Source of the DNA: Neolewinella aquimaris
Lineage (GTDB): Bacteria > Bacteroidota > Bacteroidia > Chitinophagales > Saprospiraceae
DNA length: 64,000 bases
Reading direction: 5' to 3'
Assembly: GCF_014197245.1 (NCBI RefSeq)
Contig: NZ_JACIFF010000005.1
Span: 62,001-126,000 of the forward strand
Shown here piece after piece: positions 32,370-40,531 of the stretch. The notes under the pieces were generated by a model. The model made no database searches, had not been told where the DNA came from, and saw nothing but the letters and a program-made list of their open reading frames with translations. The translations under genes and the position numbers were made by a program. The stretch's first letter is position 1; the number at the start of each line of letters is the position of its first letter.

Positions 32370-33623
32370 ATGATGAACCTGGTAGAAACCTTCAAGGAAT
32401 TCAGCTCCGGTAAGAGCATCGACAGCCCCACTATGGTGCGGGTACTCGAAGACGTGTTCCGCACGCTGATCAAAAAGAAATTCACCACCGACGAGAACTT
32501 CGACATCATCGTCAACGCCAATAAGGGCGACCTCGAACTGTGGCGCGTCCGCGATATCGTGCCCGACGGTGAAGTGACCGACGAGCTCTCCCAAATCTCC
32601 TACTCCGAAGCCATCGCCATCGACGAGGCCTACGACGTGGGCGAGGAGTGCTACGAGCAGCTGTTCCTCAAGGACTTCGGCCGCCGCAGCATCATGGCCG
32701 CCCGGCAGACCCTCATCAGCCGCATCATGGACCTCGAGAAGGACGAGATCTACCGCAGCTACACCGAACGGGTGGGCGAACTCGTCCTCTGTGAAGTACA
32801 GCAGATCCTGAAGCGCGAGGTGCTGGTCATCGACGACGCCAACGGCCGCGAACTCGTCATGCCCCGTACCGAAACCATCCGCGGCGATTACTTCCGCAAG
32901 GGTGATATGGTCCGCGGCGTCATCAAGGAGGTCGAGATGCGCAACAACAACCCCGTCGTGATCGTGAGCCGCACCGACGAGCGCTTCCTCGCCAAACTGA
33001 TGGAGCAGGAAGTACCCGAGATCGAAGACGGCCTCATCACCATCAAGGGCATCGTGCGCATCCCCGGCGAGCGCGCCAAGGTGAGCGTGGAGAGCTACGA
33101 CGACCGCATCGACCCGGTCGGAGCCTGCGTAGGTATGAAGGGATCCCGGATTCACGGCATCGTCCGCGAGCTCAATCAGGAGAACATCGACGTGATCCCC
33201 TACACCAACAACACCAACCTGTACATCCAGCGTTCGCTCACCCCGGCCCGCGTCTCCAACATCGAACTTGACATGGAGAGCCGCCGTGCCAAGGTGTTCC
33301 TGGAGCCCGATCAGGTAAGCCTGGCCATCGGTAAGGGAGGAACCAACATCAAACTTGCCAGTCGTCTGGTAGATTTCGAGATCGACGTGTACCGCAACAA
33401 CGAAGTCGAAGTGGACGACGTAGACCTGGAAGAATTCAGCGACGAGATCGAAGGCTGGGTAATCGACGCCCTCAAGGGCATCGGCCTGGATACGGCCCGC
33501 TCCGTCATCGAGATGAGCCCCGAAGACCTGGTACGCCGCACCGACCTCGAAGAGGAAACGATCATCAACGTCCTGCGCACCCTGGCCGCCGAATTCGACG
33601 ACGTACGCTACGTCGAGGAATAG
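32370..33623 (+). CDS. nusA: Transcription termination/antitermination factor NusA
   Basis: A 417-residue RNA-polymerase-binding factor. The N-terminal domain (1-130) contacts polymerase. An S1 domain follows (about 135-200, RGDYFRKGDMVRGVIKEVEMR). KH1 and KH2 domains are marked by DPVGACVGMKGSRIHGIVREL and VSLAIGKGGTNIKLASRL. The C-terminal extension (about 345-417) is acidic and helical and lacks the paired acidic repeats of E. coli NusA, as is normal outside Proteobacteria. The operon ends immediately after with a strong terminator; infB, which usually follows, is absent. Confidence 0.96.
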   Translation: MMNLVETFKEFSSGKSIDSPTMVRVLEDVFRTLIKKKFTTDENFDIIVNANKGDLELWRVRDIVPDGEVTDELSQISYSEAIAIDEAYDVGEECYEQLFLKDFGRRSIMAARQTLISRIMDLEKDEIYRSYTERVGELVLCEVQQILKREVLVIDDANGRELVMPRTETIRGDYFRKGDMVRGVIKEVEMRNNNPVVIVSRTDERFLAKLMEQEVPEIEDGLITIKGIVRIPGERAKVSVESYDDRIDPVGACVGMKGSRIHGIVRELNQENIDVIPYTNNTNLYIQRSLTPARVSNIELDMESRRAKVFLEPDQVSLAIGKGGTNIKLASRLVDFEIDVYRNNEVEVDDVDLEEFSDEIEGWVIDALKGIGLDTARSVIEMSPEDLVRRTDLEEETIINVLRTLAAEFDDVRYVEE

Positions 33624-33641
33624 CCCGATGCAACCAAAACT

Positions 33642-33677
33642 AAGCCCGCTTTCTCCTTGGAGGAAGCGGGCTTTTTT
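33642..33677 (+). terminator. Rho-independent terminator after nusA
   Basis: A 15-bp stem with one G-T type mismatch (33642-33656 with 33659-33673), a 2-base loop and six T (33672-33677), starting 19 bases after the nusA stop. Confidence 0.92.
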
Positions 33678-33926
33678 GTGGGCGGAAAACCGCCGACCGC
33701 GGAGGCAAATGACGGCCAGCCGCTAATTTTCATTAATTTCTGAAAATTATATAAGTGGATTTTATCGCTTTAATTTGCCCAAAAGGCTGATAAGCAATCT
33801 TTTAGTGGTGATGTATGTCAGGAGGAGCCAATTGTGTGAATGATGCTCACAGGGTGTAGACCCGAACATCGGCTTATATTTAAGCATTATCTAATTTTAC
33901 TTCAACAAACGGCTTCGGCCCTTCCC
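33678..33926 (+). other. AT-rich leader region upstream of the second ECF sigma gene
   Basis: About 250 bases without a convincing gene, AT-rich compared with the surroundings. TAATTTTA (33892-33899, 7 of 8 matches to TAnnTTTG) could be the promoter. GGAGGAG at 33822-33828 is followed by a short open frame from 33840 that runs into the sigma gene, but its residues do not resemble sigma-factor sequence. Confidence 0.4.
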
Positions 33927-34448
33927 ATGACGCAGCTTGACTTCTTCGCTCAATTCGATCGGCAGACCACCCTCCTCCATTCTTTTGCCTACAACCTGAC
34001 CAAAAATTCGGAGGATGCCAAGGACCTTTATCAGGAGACGGCCTTCCGGGCGATGACCAATCGGGATAAGTTCCGTCAGGGCACCAACCTCAAGGCGTGG
34101 CTCTTCACCATCATGAAAAACATCTTCATCAACAACTACCGCAAGAAGGTGAAGGCGAATACCATCATGGACAATACCGATAACCTCTACTACCTCAACT
34201 CAGGTTCGCACGCCATTGAAAATGATGCAGACAGCAACATTCTGATCAAGGAGCTGACGGTGATGATCGACGATCTCGACGATTCCACCCGCATCCCCTT
34301 CCTCATGCACTACCAGGGCTTCAAGTACCAGGAGATCGCCGATCACCTCGAACTTCCCCTTGGTACCGTCAAGAGTCGTATCTTCTTCGCCCGAAAGGAC
34401 CTGAAGGCCCAGATCGCCCGCCAGTACGGCAAGCTTCGGGAGAAATAA
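33927..34448 (+). CDS. ECF-type RNA polymerase sigma factor
   Basis: A 173-residue ECF sigma factor. Region 2 is at about 15-85 (NSEDAKDLYQETAFRAM, NLKAWLFTIMKNIFINNYRK). Region 4 is at about 115-165 (PFLMHYQGFKYQEIADHLELPLGTVKSRIFFARKDLK). No anti-sigma gene is adjacent, and a terminator follows, so it is a single-gene unit. The ATG at 33927 starts the family sequence (MTQLDFFAQFD); upstream in-frame codons back to 33840 are not sigma-like. Confidence 0.9.
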   Translation: MTQLDFFAQFDRQTTLLHSFAYNLTKNSEDAKDLYQETAFRAMTNRDKFRQGTNLKAWLFTIMKNIFINNYRKKVKANTIMDNTDNLYYLNSGSHAIENDADSNILIKELTVMIDDLDDSTRIPFLMHYQGFKYQEIADHLELPLGTVKSRIFFARKDLKAQIARQYGKLREK

Positions 34449-34499
34449 TGTTTGTATGTAGCGTCTGAGGGGCATCCGTGTCCCAAAATCTCATGAGAC

Positions 34500-34537
34500 T
34501 GGTCCGTCGCAACTTCGCGGCGGACCATTGTTTGTTT
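34500..34537 (+). terminator. Putative terminator between sigma gene and mutY
   Basis: An 11-bp stem with one G-T pair (34500-34510 with 34517-34527), a 6-base loop, and TTGTTTGTTT downstream. It overlaps the mutY leader, whose ATG is at 34542. Confidence 0.7.
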
Positions 34538-34541
34538 ACCT

Positions 34542-35630
34542 ATGCGCGATATCGATTGGCAACTATTCCGCGACGGGCTCCTGAGCTGGTACCGCCCCGA
34601 GCGCCGCCCCATGCCCTGGAAACAGGAACCCGACCCCTACAAAATATGGCTTAGCGAAATCATCCTCCAGCAGACGCGGGTCGAACAGGGCCTGCCGTAC
34701 TTCGAGCGCTTCGTGGCCGCCTATCCTACCGTACACGATCTGGCAAATGCCCCGGACGACGAGGTAATGAAGTTGTGGGAAGGACTCGGCTACTACTCCC
34801 GGGCCCGCAACCTGCTCCGGGCCGCCCGCCAGGTTTCCGGAGAACTGGGGGGTGCGTTCCCCGATACGTACGAGGGACTGCTCGGGCTTGCGGGGGTGGG
34901 TCCTTACACGGCCGCGGCCATCGCCTCCTTCGCTTTCGGCCGGCAGGTCGCCGTGCTGGACGGCAATGTTTACCGGGTCCTGTCCCGTTTCGCTGCGGAC
35001 GCTACGCCGATCGACGGGGGGAAGGGCCGCAAACACTTTCAGACGTTGACCGACGCGGCCATGGGGGCGGCACCCGCAGCTACCTTCAACCAGGCCATTA
35101 TGGACTTTGGCGCCCTGATGTGTACCCCGAAGCTGGCGAGTTGTGCACAGTGTCCGGTCGCGGCAGGATGCCGGGCGCGGCGGCAGGATAAGGTCTACCA
35201 GCTCCCGGTAAAGGGCAAAAAAGCAAGCCGGCGTGAACGCTTTTTTCATTACCTCGTCGTCTCTGATTCCCAAGGCCGTTACCTGTTGCACCGACGCGGA
35301 GCGGGCGACGTCTGGCAGGATCTCTACCAGTTTCCCCTCATAGAAACGCAGTCGGCGGACCTCGGCCCGGACCAGCTGTTTCCCTCCGAGCAGTGGCCGC
35401 AGTGGCTGGCAACCGATAAGTTGGCGGCGGTGCGCAGGAGCAAGGTGTTTCGGCATCAGCTATCCCACCAACAGATCAGTGTCGTATTCCACGTCTTTAC
35501 GCATTCCTCGGCGGTGGGTGAGCCCCCGTCGCCCTACGAGCTTGTCGCAAAGCAAGGATTCAGCGCTTTCGCCTTCCCCCGCGTGATCACCCGCTTTCTG
35601 GAGGACGCAAGCCCTACGCTCGGTTTCTGA
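34542..35630 (+). CDS. mutY: A/G-specific adenine glycosylase MutY
   Basis: A 362-residue DNA repair enzyme that removes adenine opposite 8-oxoguanine. Glu39 in LSEIILQQTRV is the catalytic acid, GLAGVGPYTAAAIASF is the helix-hairpin-helix, and the Asp of AVLDGNVYRV is the second catalytic residue. The iron-sulfur cluster cysteines are spaced C-x6-C-x2-C-x5-C in CTPKLASCAQCPVAAGC. A NUDIX-like C-terminal domain (about 230-350) recognises 8-oxoG. The order mutY-ssb-gldE is conserved across Bacteroidota. Confidence 0.95.
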   Translation: MRDIDWQLFRDGLLSWYRPERRPMPWKQEPDPYKIWLSEIILQQTRVEQGLPYFERFVAAYPTVHDLANAPDDEVMKLWEGLGYYSRARNLLRAARQVSGELGGAFPDTYEGLLGLAGVGPYTAAAIASFAFGRQVAVLDGNVYRVLSRFAADATPIDGGKGRKHFQTLTDAAMGAAPAATFNQAIMDFGALMCTPKLASCAQCPVAAGCRARRQDKVYQLPVKGKKASRRERFFHYLVVSDSQGRYLLHRRGAGDVWQDLYQFPLIETQSADLGPDQLFPSEQWPQWLATDKLAAVRRSKVFRHQLSHQQISVVFHVFTHSSAVGEPPSPYELVAKQGFSAFAFPRVITRFLEDASPTLGF

Positions 35631-35695
35631 CGTTAATTACCCAACAAAAAGTTTAGATTGTACTCCCGGCGGTAGCGCGCCCGCGAATAAGGGTG

Positions 35696-35703
35696 TAGCT
35701 TTG
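35696..35703 (+). promoter_or_regulatory. Putative -7 promoter element of ssb
   Basis: TAGCTTTG matches TAnnTTTG and lies 19 bases upstream of the ssb ATG. Confidence 0.5.
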
Positions 35704-35722
35704 CGTCAAACTGTATACGACG

Positions 35723-36157
35723 ATGATTAATCGGATCACACTGGCCGGCTACTTAGGAGCCGACCCCGAAATACGCACCCTGAGCAACGGCACCATGGTC
35801 GCTAAACTACGCCTGGCGACTACGGATAATTACCGCGATCGGGCGGGGCAGTGGCAGGAGGATACCCAGTGGCACGACGTAGTGCTGTGGCGCCACCTGG
35901 CCGAAAAGGCGCAGAAGTACGCTAAGAAAGGTTCGCTCGTCTACCTGGAGGGAAAACTCGCCCACCGGAAGTGGGAGGACAAGGAGGGAAATCCCCGCAA
36001 AACGACGGAGGTCGTTGGTGCCATGTTGCGGCTGCTCGACGGTAAGCGGGACGAAGGTGATGATTCGGCGGACGGGGCTACGACCCCCACGACAACGACC
36101 ACCGCGGCACCGGCCGCTAAGCCGGTCATGGAAGCGGAGGAGGATTTGCCCTTTTAG
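35723..36157 (+). CDS. ssb: Single-stranded DNA-binding protein
   Basis: A 144-residue SSB. The OB fold covers about 1-108 (MINRITLAGYLGADPEIRTL, WHDVVLWRHLAEKAQKY, GSLVYLEGKL). A Thr/Pro/Ala-rich linker follows, and the acidic tip EEDLPF at the C-terminus is the docking site for repair and replication partners. It lies between mutY and gldE as in other Bacteroidota. Confidence 0.96.
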   Translation: MINRITLAGYLGADPEIRTLSNGTMVAKLRLATTDNYRDRAGQWQEDTQWHDVVLWRHLAEKAQKYAKKGSLVYLEGKLAHRKWEDKEGNPRKTTEVVGAMLRLLDGKRDEGDDSADGATTPTTTTTAAPAAKPVMEAEEDLPF

Positions 36158-36203
36158 ATCTTTTGCACAAGTTGGGTGACGACCACTAGTGAAAGGTGCG
36201 TCC

Positions 36204-36211
36204 TATCTTTG
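36204..36211 (+). promoter_or_regulatory. Putative -7 promoter element of gldE
   Basis: TATCTTTG fully matches TAnnTTTG. It lies 22 bases upstream of a TTG at 36234 and downstream of the longest possible start (36189), which makes that long start unlikely. Confidence 0.55.
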
Positions 36212-36233
36212 TAGCCGTCACCAAATCCTACCG

Positions 36234-37691
36234 TTGGACCCCACCGATCCCCTTTTATCTATCCTGCCCGGCATGCTGTTGCTGAGCACCGGCACGGAGC
36301 TGTTCCTGGGCTTCTTGTCAATTTTGGGTTTGCTCCTGCTGTCGGGCCTGGTGTCCGGCTCGGAAGTCGCTTTCTTCTCCCTTACCCCCAACGATTACGA
36401 GGAGATCGAGCAGGAAAACAATCCGGTACGTGGCCTACTCTACGAGCTAAGGGAGAAACCCCGCATGTTGCTGGCCACCATCCTGATCGCCAACAACTTC
36501 ATCAACATCGCCATCGTCCTAGTGTCGGAGATCATGCTGCGCAAGCTGTTCCCCGCCTCGATGTTTGCCGCCTGGACCCGGGCCCTGCAGGAAAACATCG
36601 CCATGATGCGCCAATTTTCCTCCGAGGGCCTGACCGCCGCCATCGCCTTTACTATTACGGTGATCGGCGTGACTTTCCTCCTGGTACTTTTCGGTGAAGT
36701 GGCCCCGAAGGTCTACGCCAGCTACAACAAGGTGCAGCTGGCCACCCGCATGGCCCGACCCATACAGGTCATGATGCGGGCTTTTCATCCCCTGGCCTCG
36801 AGCCTGGTGCAGGGCGCCTCCTTTATCGAACGCCGATTGGAAAACCACACGATGGACGCCGCCGCCGCCAGCCAGGAAGACATCGACGAAGCCATCGACC
36901 TGACGGTAAGCACCGACGACAATGGAGAGGAAACGCAACGGCAGGACGTCGATATCCTGAAGCGGATCGTCAAGTTCAACAACGTAACGGTACGCCAGAT
37001 CATGCGGTCGCGCGGCGACGTGGTGGCCGTTGACCGAAAAATCAACTACCACGAACTGGTCGCCGTGGTGCGGGATTCGAGCTACAGCCGCATTCCGGTT
37101 TTCGAGGAGGATTTCGATAAGGTCAGGGGCCTACTGTACGTGAAGGACCTGCTCGGTTACCGCCACGAGCCCGCCGATTTCGACTGGACTACTCTGGTGC
37201 GGGAAGACATTCTCTTCGTACCCGAAAACAAAAAGATCAGCGACCTGCTGAAGGAATTCCAGACCGAGAAAACCCACATGGCGATCGTCGTCGACGAGTA
37301 CGGCGGTACCGAGGGCGTCGTGACCCTGGAGGACGTGCTGGAAGAAGTGATTGGCGACATCCAGGATGAATTTGACGAAGACGACGAGATCATCTACCAG
37401 CGCATCGACGACCTCAACTACGTCTTTGACGGCAAGACCCTGCTGAACGACGTGTACCGGGTGCTCAAGATCACGACTTCCACCTTCGATCCGGTGAAGG
37501 GGGAGGCCGAATCCCTGGCCGGCCTCTTGCTCGAAATACTGGGCCGACTGCCCGAAGCGGGGGAGGAGATCGTGTTCGAAGGCTACCGCTTTCAGGTGAT
37601 GTCGGTCAACAAACGCCGCATCCAGGAAGTACTCATCACCCTTCCCGAATTACCCGGCACCGAAACGGATTCCCCCGGCTCCCGCGCTTAG
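36234..37691 (+). CDS. gldE: Gliding motility-associated protein GldE (CNNM/CBS transporter family)
   Basis: A 485-residue membrane protein. A DUF21/CNNM transmembrane domain (about 20-200) contains SGSEVAFFSL and LLFGEVAPKVYASYN. It is followed by paired CBS domains (about 240-390, VDEYGGTEGVVTLEDVLEEVIGDI) and a CorC-type C-terminal domain (about 400-475). GldE belongs to the gliding/T9SS gene set of Bacteroidota; a role in stabilising GldD or in ion transport has been proposed but is not firm. The order mutY-ssb-gldE supports the name, while gldD is not next. I infer a TTG start at 36234 because it yields the family N-terminus LDPTDPLLS and follows the promoter element. ATG at 36273 is the fallback. 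Confidence 0.85.
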   Translation: MDPTDPLLSILPGMLLLSTGTELFLGFLSILGLLLLSGLVSGSEVAFFSLTPNDYEEIEQENNPVRGLLYELREKPRMLLATILIANNFINIAIVLVSEIMLRKLFPASMFAAWTRALQENIAMMRQFSSEGLTAAIAFTITVIGVTFLLVLFGEVAPKVYASYNKVQLATRMARPIQVMMRAFHPLASSLVQGASFIERRLENHTMDAAAASQEDIDEAIDLTVSTDDNGEETQRQDVDILKRIVKFNNVTVRQIMRSRGDVVAVDRKINYHELVAVVRDSSYSRIPVFEEDFDKVRGLLYVKDLLGYRHEPADFDWTTLVREDILFVPENKKISDLLKEFQTEKTHMAIVVDEYGGTEGVVTLEDVLEEVIGDIQDEFDEDDEIIYQRIDDLNYVFDGKTLLNDVYRVLKITTSTFDPVKGEAESLAGLLLEILGRLPEAGEEIVFEGYRFQVMSVNKRRIQEVLITLPELPGTETDSPGSRA

Positions 37692-37729
37692 CCGCCCAAA
37701 GCCTGAATACCAAAGAACGCGAAGCGATT

Positions 37730-39859
37730 ATGTACGGCAAAGAAGAACAGCGGCAGCTCTATGTGCGCTCCAAGGAATACCTCGAAGGTGACCTGACCCT
37801 GCCGCCGGCCGAGCAACTGCCCGAACTGCGCTCCCTGCTCCGCTACCATGAGTGGAGATACTACGTCGGCGACGATCCGGTAATCAGCGATTTCGAATAC
37901 GACCAGCTCTACAAACAACTCGAGGCACTGGAGGCGGAACATCCCGACCTCGTGACGGCCGACAGCCCCACCCAGCGCGTCGGTAGCGACCTGACCGGCG
38001 AGTTCGAGAGCGTGCCCCACCTGGTGCCCATGCTGAGCCTCGGCAACAGCTACAATCCCGACGACCTCGCCGAGTTCGACCGCCAGGTGAAGCGAATGCT
38101 GAACATGGACGAAGCCACCCCCATCGCCTACGCCGCGGAACCGAAGTTCGACGGAGGAAGCATTGCGCTGGTGTACGAAAACGACCGGCTGGTGCGCGCC
38201 GCCACCCGCGGCAACGGCGTACTCGGAGAGGAAATTACCCACAACGCCCGGGTGATCAAGTCGATCCCCCTGACCGCCGCCTTCAGCCGCTACGGCCTCC
38301 ACCGGGTGGAACTACGGGGTGAAGTAGTGATCAGAAAGGACCGCTTTGCCGTCATGAACGAAGCCCGCGCCGCTGCCGGCCTGGCCCTCTTCGCAAATCC
38401 CCGCAACACGGCTACTGGAGGGCTGCGCATGAAGTCCCCGACCGAAGTGGCCGACCGCAACCTGGAAGCCTTCATCTACAGTTTCGGTTACGGCACCGAT
38501 GAGGCGGGTAACGATGCCGTGCAGGCCCTCGGCACCCACACCCACGCCCTGGATATACTGACCGCGCTGGGATTCAAAGTGCCCACTGCCGGATTCGAGC
38601 GGATACAGTCACCCGACATCACCGCCGCCGCCGCCTTTTGCAAGCAGTGGGAGGGGCAGCGCGAGGACTATCCCTACGAGATCGACGGCATGGTCGTGAA
38701 GGTCGATGACCTCATCCTTCAGGAGCGGGCCGGATATACCAGTCATCACCCCCGCTGGGCCATTGCCTACAAATTTGCCGCCCGTCAGGCTACGACTACC
38801 CTCCTGGGGGTAGAGTACCAGGTAGGCAAGATCGGTACCATTACCCCGGTAGCCAAGACCGAACCCGCTGCTCTCGCCGGCGTCATGATCAGTAGCGTAA
38901 GTCTGCACAATGAGGACTTCATCCGGGAGAAAGACCTCCGCCTCGGCGACAAGGTGCTCCTGGAGCGTGCCGGCGACGTGATCCCCTATATTGTAAAGCC
39001 GCTGGCGGAACTGCGCGACGGCGGCGAGCAGCCCATTGTGTGGCCCCTGACCTGTCCGATCAATCGGACCGACGTCGAGGTGCCGCTCGTCCGTGCTGAA
39101 GGAGAGGCCGCCTGGCGGTGTCCCGTGTGCGTGTGCGGCGCGCAGAACCTGCAACGGATCATCTTCCACGTCTCCAAGGTCGCTATGGACATCGACGGCA
39201 TGGGCCGCCGCTACGTGGAGCAGTTTTACGAGCTGGGGTGGCTGCATACCATCGTGGACGTTTACCGCCTGCCCTACGACCAGATCGCTACCCTGGAAGG
39301 ATTCGGAGAGCGATCGAGCGAAAATCTGCGACGCAGCGTGGAAACGGCTAAGCGCAACCCGCTGTGGCGTCTGCTGCATGGACTAAGCATCCACCATCTC
39401 GGTAAGAAGGCGAGTCAGTTGCTGGCCCAGCACGTCGACCACGTTCTCGACCTGGCCGACTGGTCGGAAGCACAGTTTCTGAACATCAAGGACATCGGTC
39501 CCACCGTAGCCACCAACGTGATGGAGTACTTCGCAAATCCACTTCACCTAACGCAACTTCGGGAGCTGGAAGAGCTCGGGGTGAACGTACGCCCCACCGA
39601 CGAGGACCGCCCGGCCGCGGAAGTTACCGAGGGCCCTTTTGTCGGCAAGACCATGCTCTTCACCGGTAGCCTCCAGCAGCTCAGCCGCAAGGAAGCCCAG
39701 GAGAAGGCCAAGGCCGCCGGTGCCCGCATCGTCTCGGCCGTCAGCGGTAAACTGGACGTGCTGGTGGTCGGAGAAAAACCCGGCTCTAAACTCAAGAAGG
39801 CCGGCGCACTGGGTACGGTGCGGGTATTGACGGAGGCGGAGTTTTTGGCGTTGATCTGA
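37730..39859 (+). CDS. ligA: NAD-dependent DNA ligase LigA
   Basis: A 709-residue replication ligase. The Ia domain (YHEWRYYVGDDPVISDFEYDQL) covers about 38-60. Adenylated Lys139 lies in EPKFDG, where most ligases have LKIDG. An OB fold (VGKIGTITPVAKTEP), a zinc finger, four helix-hairpin-helix motifs (about 500-600) and a BRCT domain (about 630-709, GKTMLFTGSL) follow in normal order. The zinc finger is unusual: TCPINRTDVEVPLV has one Cys where CPxC is expected, and RCPVCVCGAQN has three, so the total is still four. It lies 38 bases after gldE. Confidence 0.95.
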   Translation: MYGKEEQRQLYVRSKEYLEGDLTLPPAEQLPELRSLLRYHEWRYYVGDDPVISDFEYDQLYKQLEALEAEHPDLVTADSPTQRVGSDLTGEFESVPHLVPMLSLGNSYNPDDLAEFDRQVKRMLNMDEATPIAYAAEPKFDGGSIALVYENDRLVRAATRGNGVLGEEITHNARVIKSIPLTAAFSRYGLHRVELRGEVVIRKDRFAVMNEARAAAGLALFANPRNTATGGLRMKSPTEVADRNLEAFIYSFGYGTDEAGNDAVQALGTHTHALDILTALGFKVPTAGFERIQSPDITAAAAFCKQWEGQREDYPYEIDGMVVKVDDLILQERAGYTSHHPRWAIAYKFAARQATTTLLGVEYQVGKIGTITPVAKTEPAALAGVMISSVSLHNEDFIREKDLRLGDKVLLERAGDVIPYIVKPLAELRDGGEQPIVWPLTCPINRTDVEVPLVRAEGEAAWRCPVCVCGAQNLQRIIFHVSKVAMDIDGMGRRYVEQFYELGWLHTIVDVYRLPYDQIATLEGFGERSSENLRRSVETAKRNPLWRLLHGLSIHHLGKKASQLLAQHVDHVLDLADWSEAQFLNIKDIGPTVATNVMEYFANPLHLTQLRELEELGVNVRPTDEDRPAAEVTEGPFVGKTMLFTGSLQQLSRKEAQEKAKAAGARIVSAVSGKLDVLVVGEKPGSKLKKAGALGTVRVLTEAEFLALI

Positions 39860-39871
39860 CTGGTTTTCGTT

Positions 39872-40136
39872 GGTTCCTGGCATCTTGCCGGGGTGGGGCG
39901 GTTCCCGGCATCTTGCCGGGGTCATTACGGGTTATGAGTGACTTCCCGATCATGACCGCGGCAAGATGCCACGAACCGTGACCGCGGCAGGATGCCACGA
40001 ACCGTGACCGCGGCAAGATGCCACGAACCGTGACCGCGGCAAGATGCCACGAACCGATACCGCGGCGGGACGCCACGAACCGATACCGCGGCGGGATGCC
40101 ACGAACCGTGACCGCGGCGGGACACCACGAACCTAC
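39872..40136. repeat. 26-bp tandem array (7 copies) with two inverted copies upstream
   Basis: The 309-bp spacer between ligA and thioredoxin is almost all repeat. Seven adjoining copies of a 26-bp unit starting ACCGCGGCAAGATGCCAC run from 39955 to 40136 (starts 39955, 39981, 40007, 40033, 40059, 40085, 40111) with no spacers. Two copies in the opposite orientation (GGTTCCTGGCATCTTGCC 39872-39894 and a near copy 39900-39922) lie before them. Later copies change AAGATG to GGGATG or GGGACG, a sign of ordered duplication. Confidence 0.9.
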
Positions 40137-40168
40137 GCGAGCCGCTACCCGTTTTACCCAAAAAAACC

Positions 40169-40474
40169 ATGGCCCAGCAGACCTCATTTCAGGACCTCGT
40201 CAACGGCGAAAAGCCCGTACTCATCGACTTTTTTGCTACTTGGTGCGGCCCCTGTCACGCCTATTCTCCCATTCTGAAGCAACTGAAGGAGGAGCTGGGC
40301 GACAGCATGCGGCTGGTCAAGATTGACGTGGACCGCAATCCGGAGATCACCGAGAAGCTCGGGGTGCAGGCCATGCCGACGACCATGATTTTTCACAAGG
40401 GAGAGTTAAAATTTCGGGCGGCGGGAGTGCAGAGTCCCCAGACGCTCCGGGACGAACTGGCCAAACTGAGCTAG
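40169..40474 (+). CDS. Thioredoxin
   Basis: A 101-residue thioredoxin-fold protein with the redox motif WCGPC in DFFATWCGPCHAYSPIL and the cis-proline block QAMPTTMIF. There is no signal peptide, so it acts in the cytoplasm as a disulfide reductase. Its ATG lies 33 bases after the 26-bp repeat array, so the promoter must lie in or next to the array, which could influence its expression. Confidence 0.92.
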   Translation: MAQQTSFQDLVNGEKPVLIDFFATWCGPCHAYSPILKQLKEELGDSMRLVKIDVDRNPEITEKLGVQAMPTTMIFHKGELKFRAAGVQSPQTLRDELAKLS

Positions 40475-40531
40475 GCCGGTCGGAGGGCGATAAACTACTT
40501 CAGCGGGGATTGTATAAATTGCGCCCTCCCC

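Noticed and set aside
39955-40136. 26-bp array as a possible CRISPR
   Set aside because: Units adjoin directly with no unique spacers, and no cas gene is in the window.
40018-40326. Open frames of about 80-100 codons over the 26-bp array
   Set aside because: They encode only the repeat and then read thioredoxin in the wrong frame.
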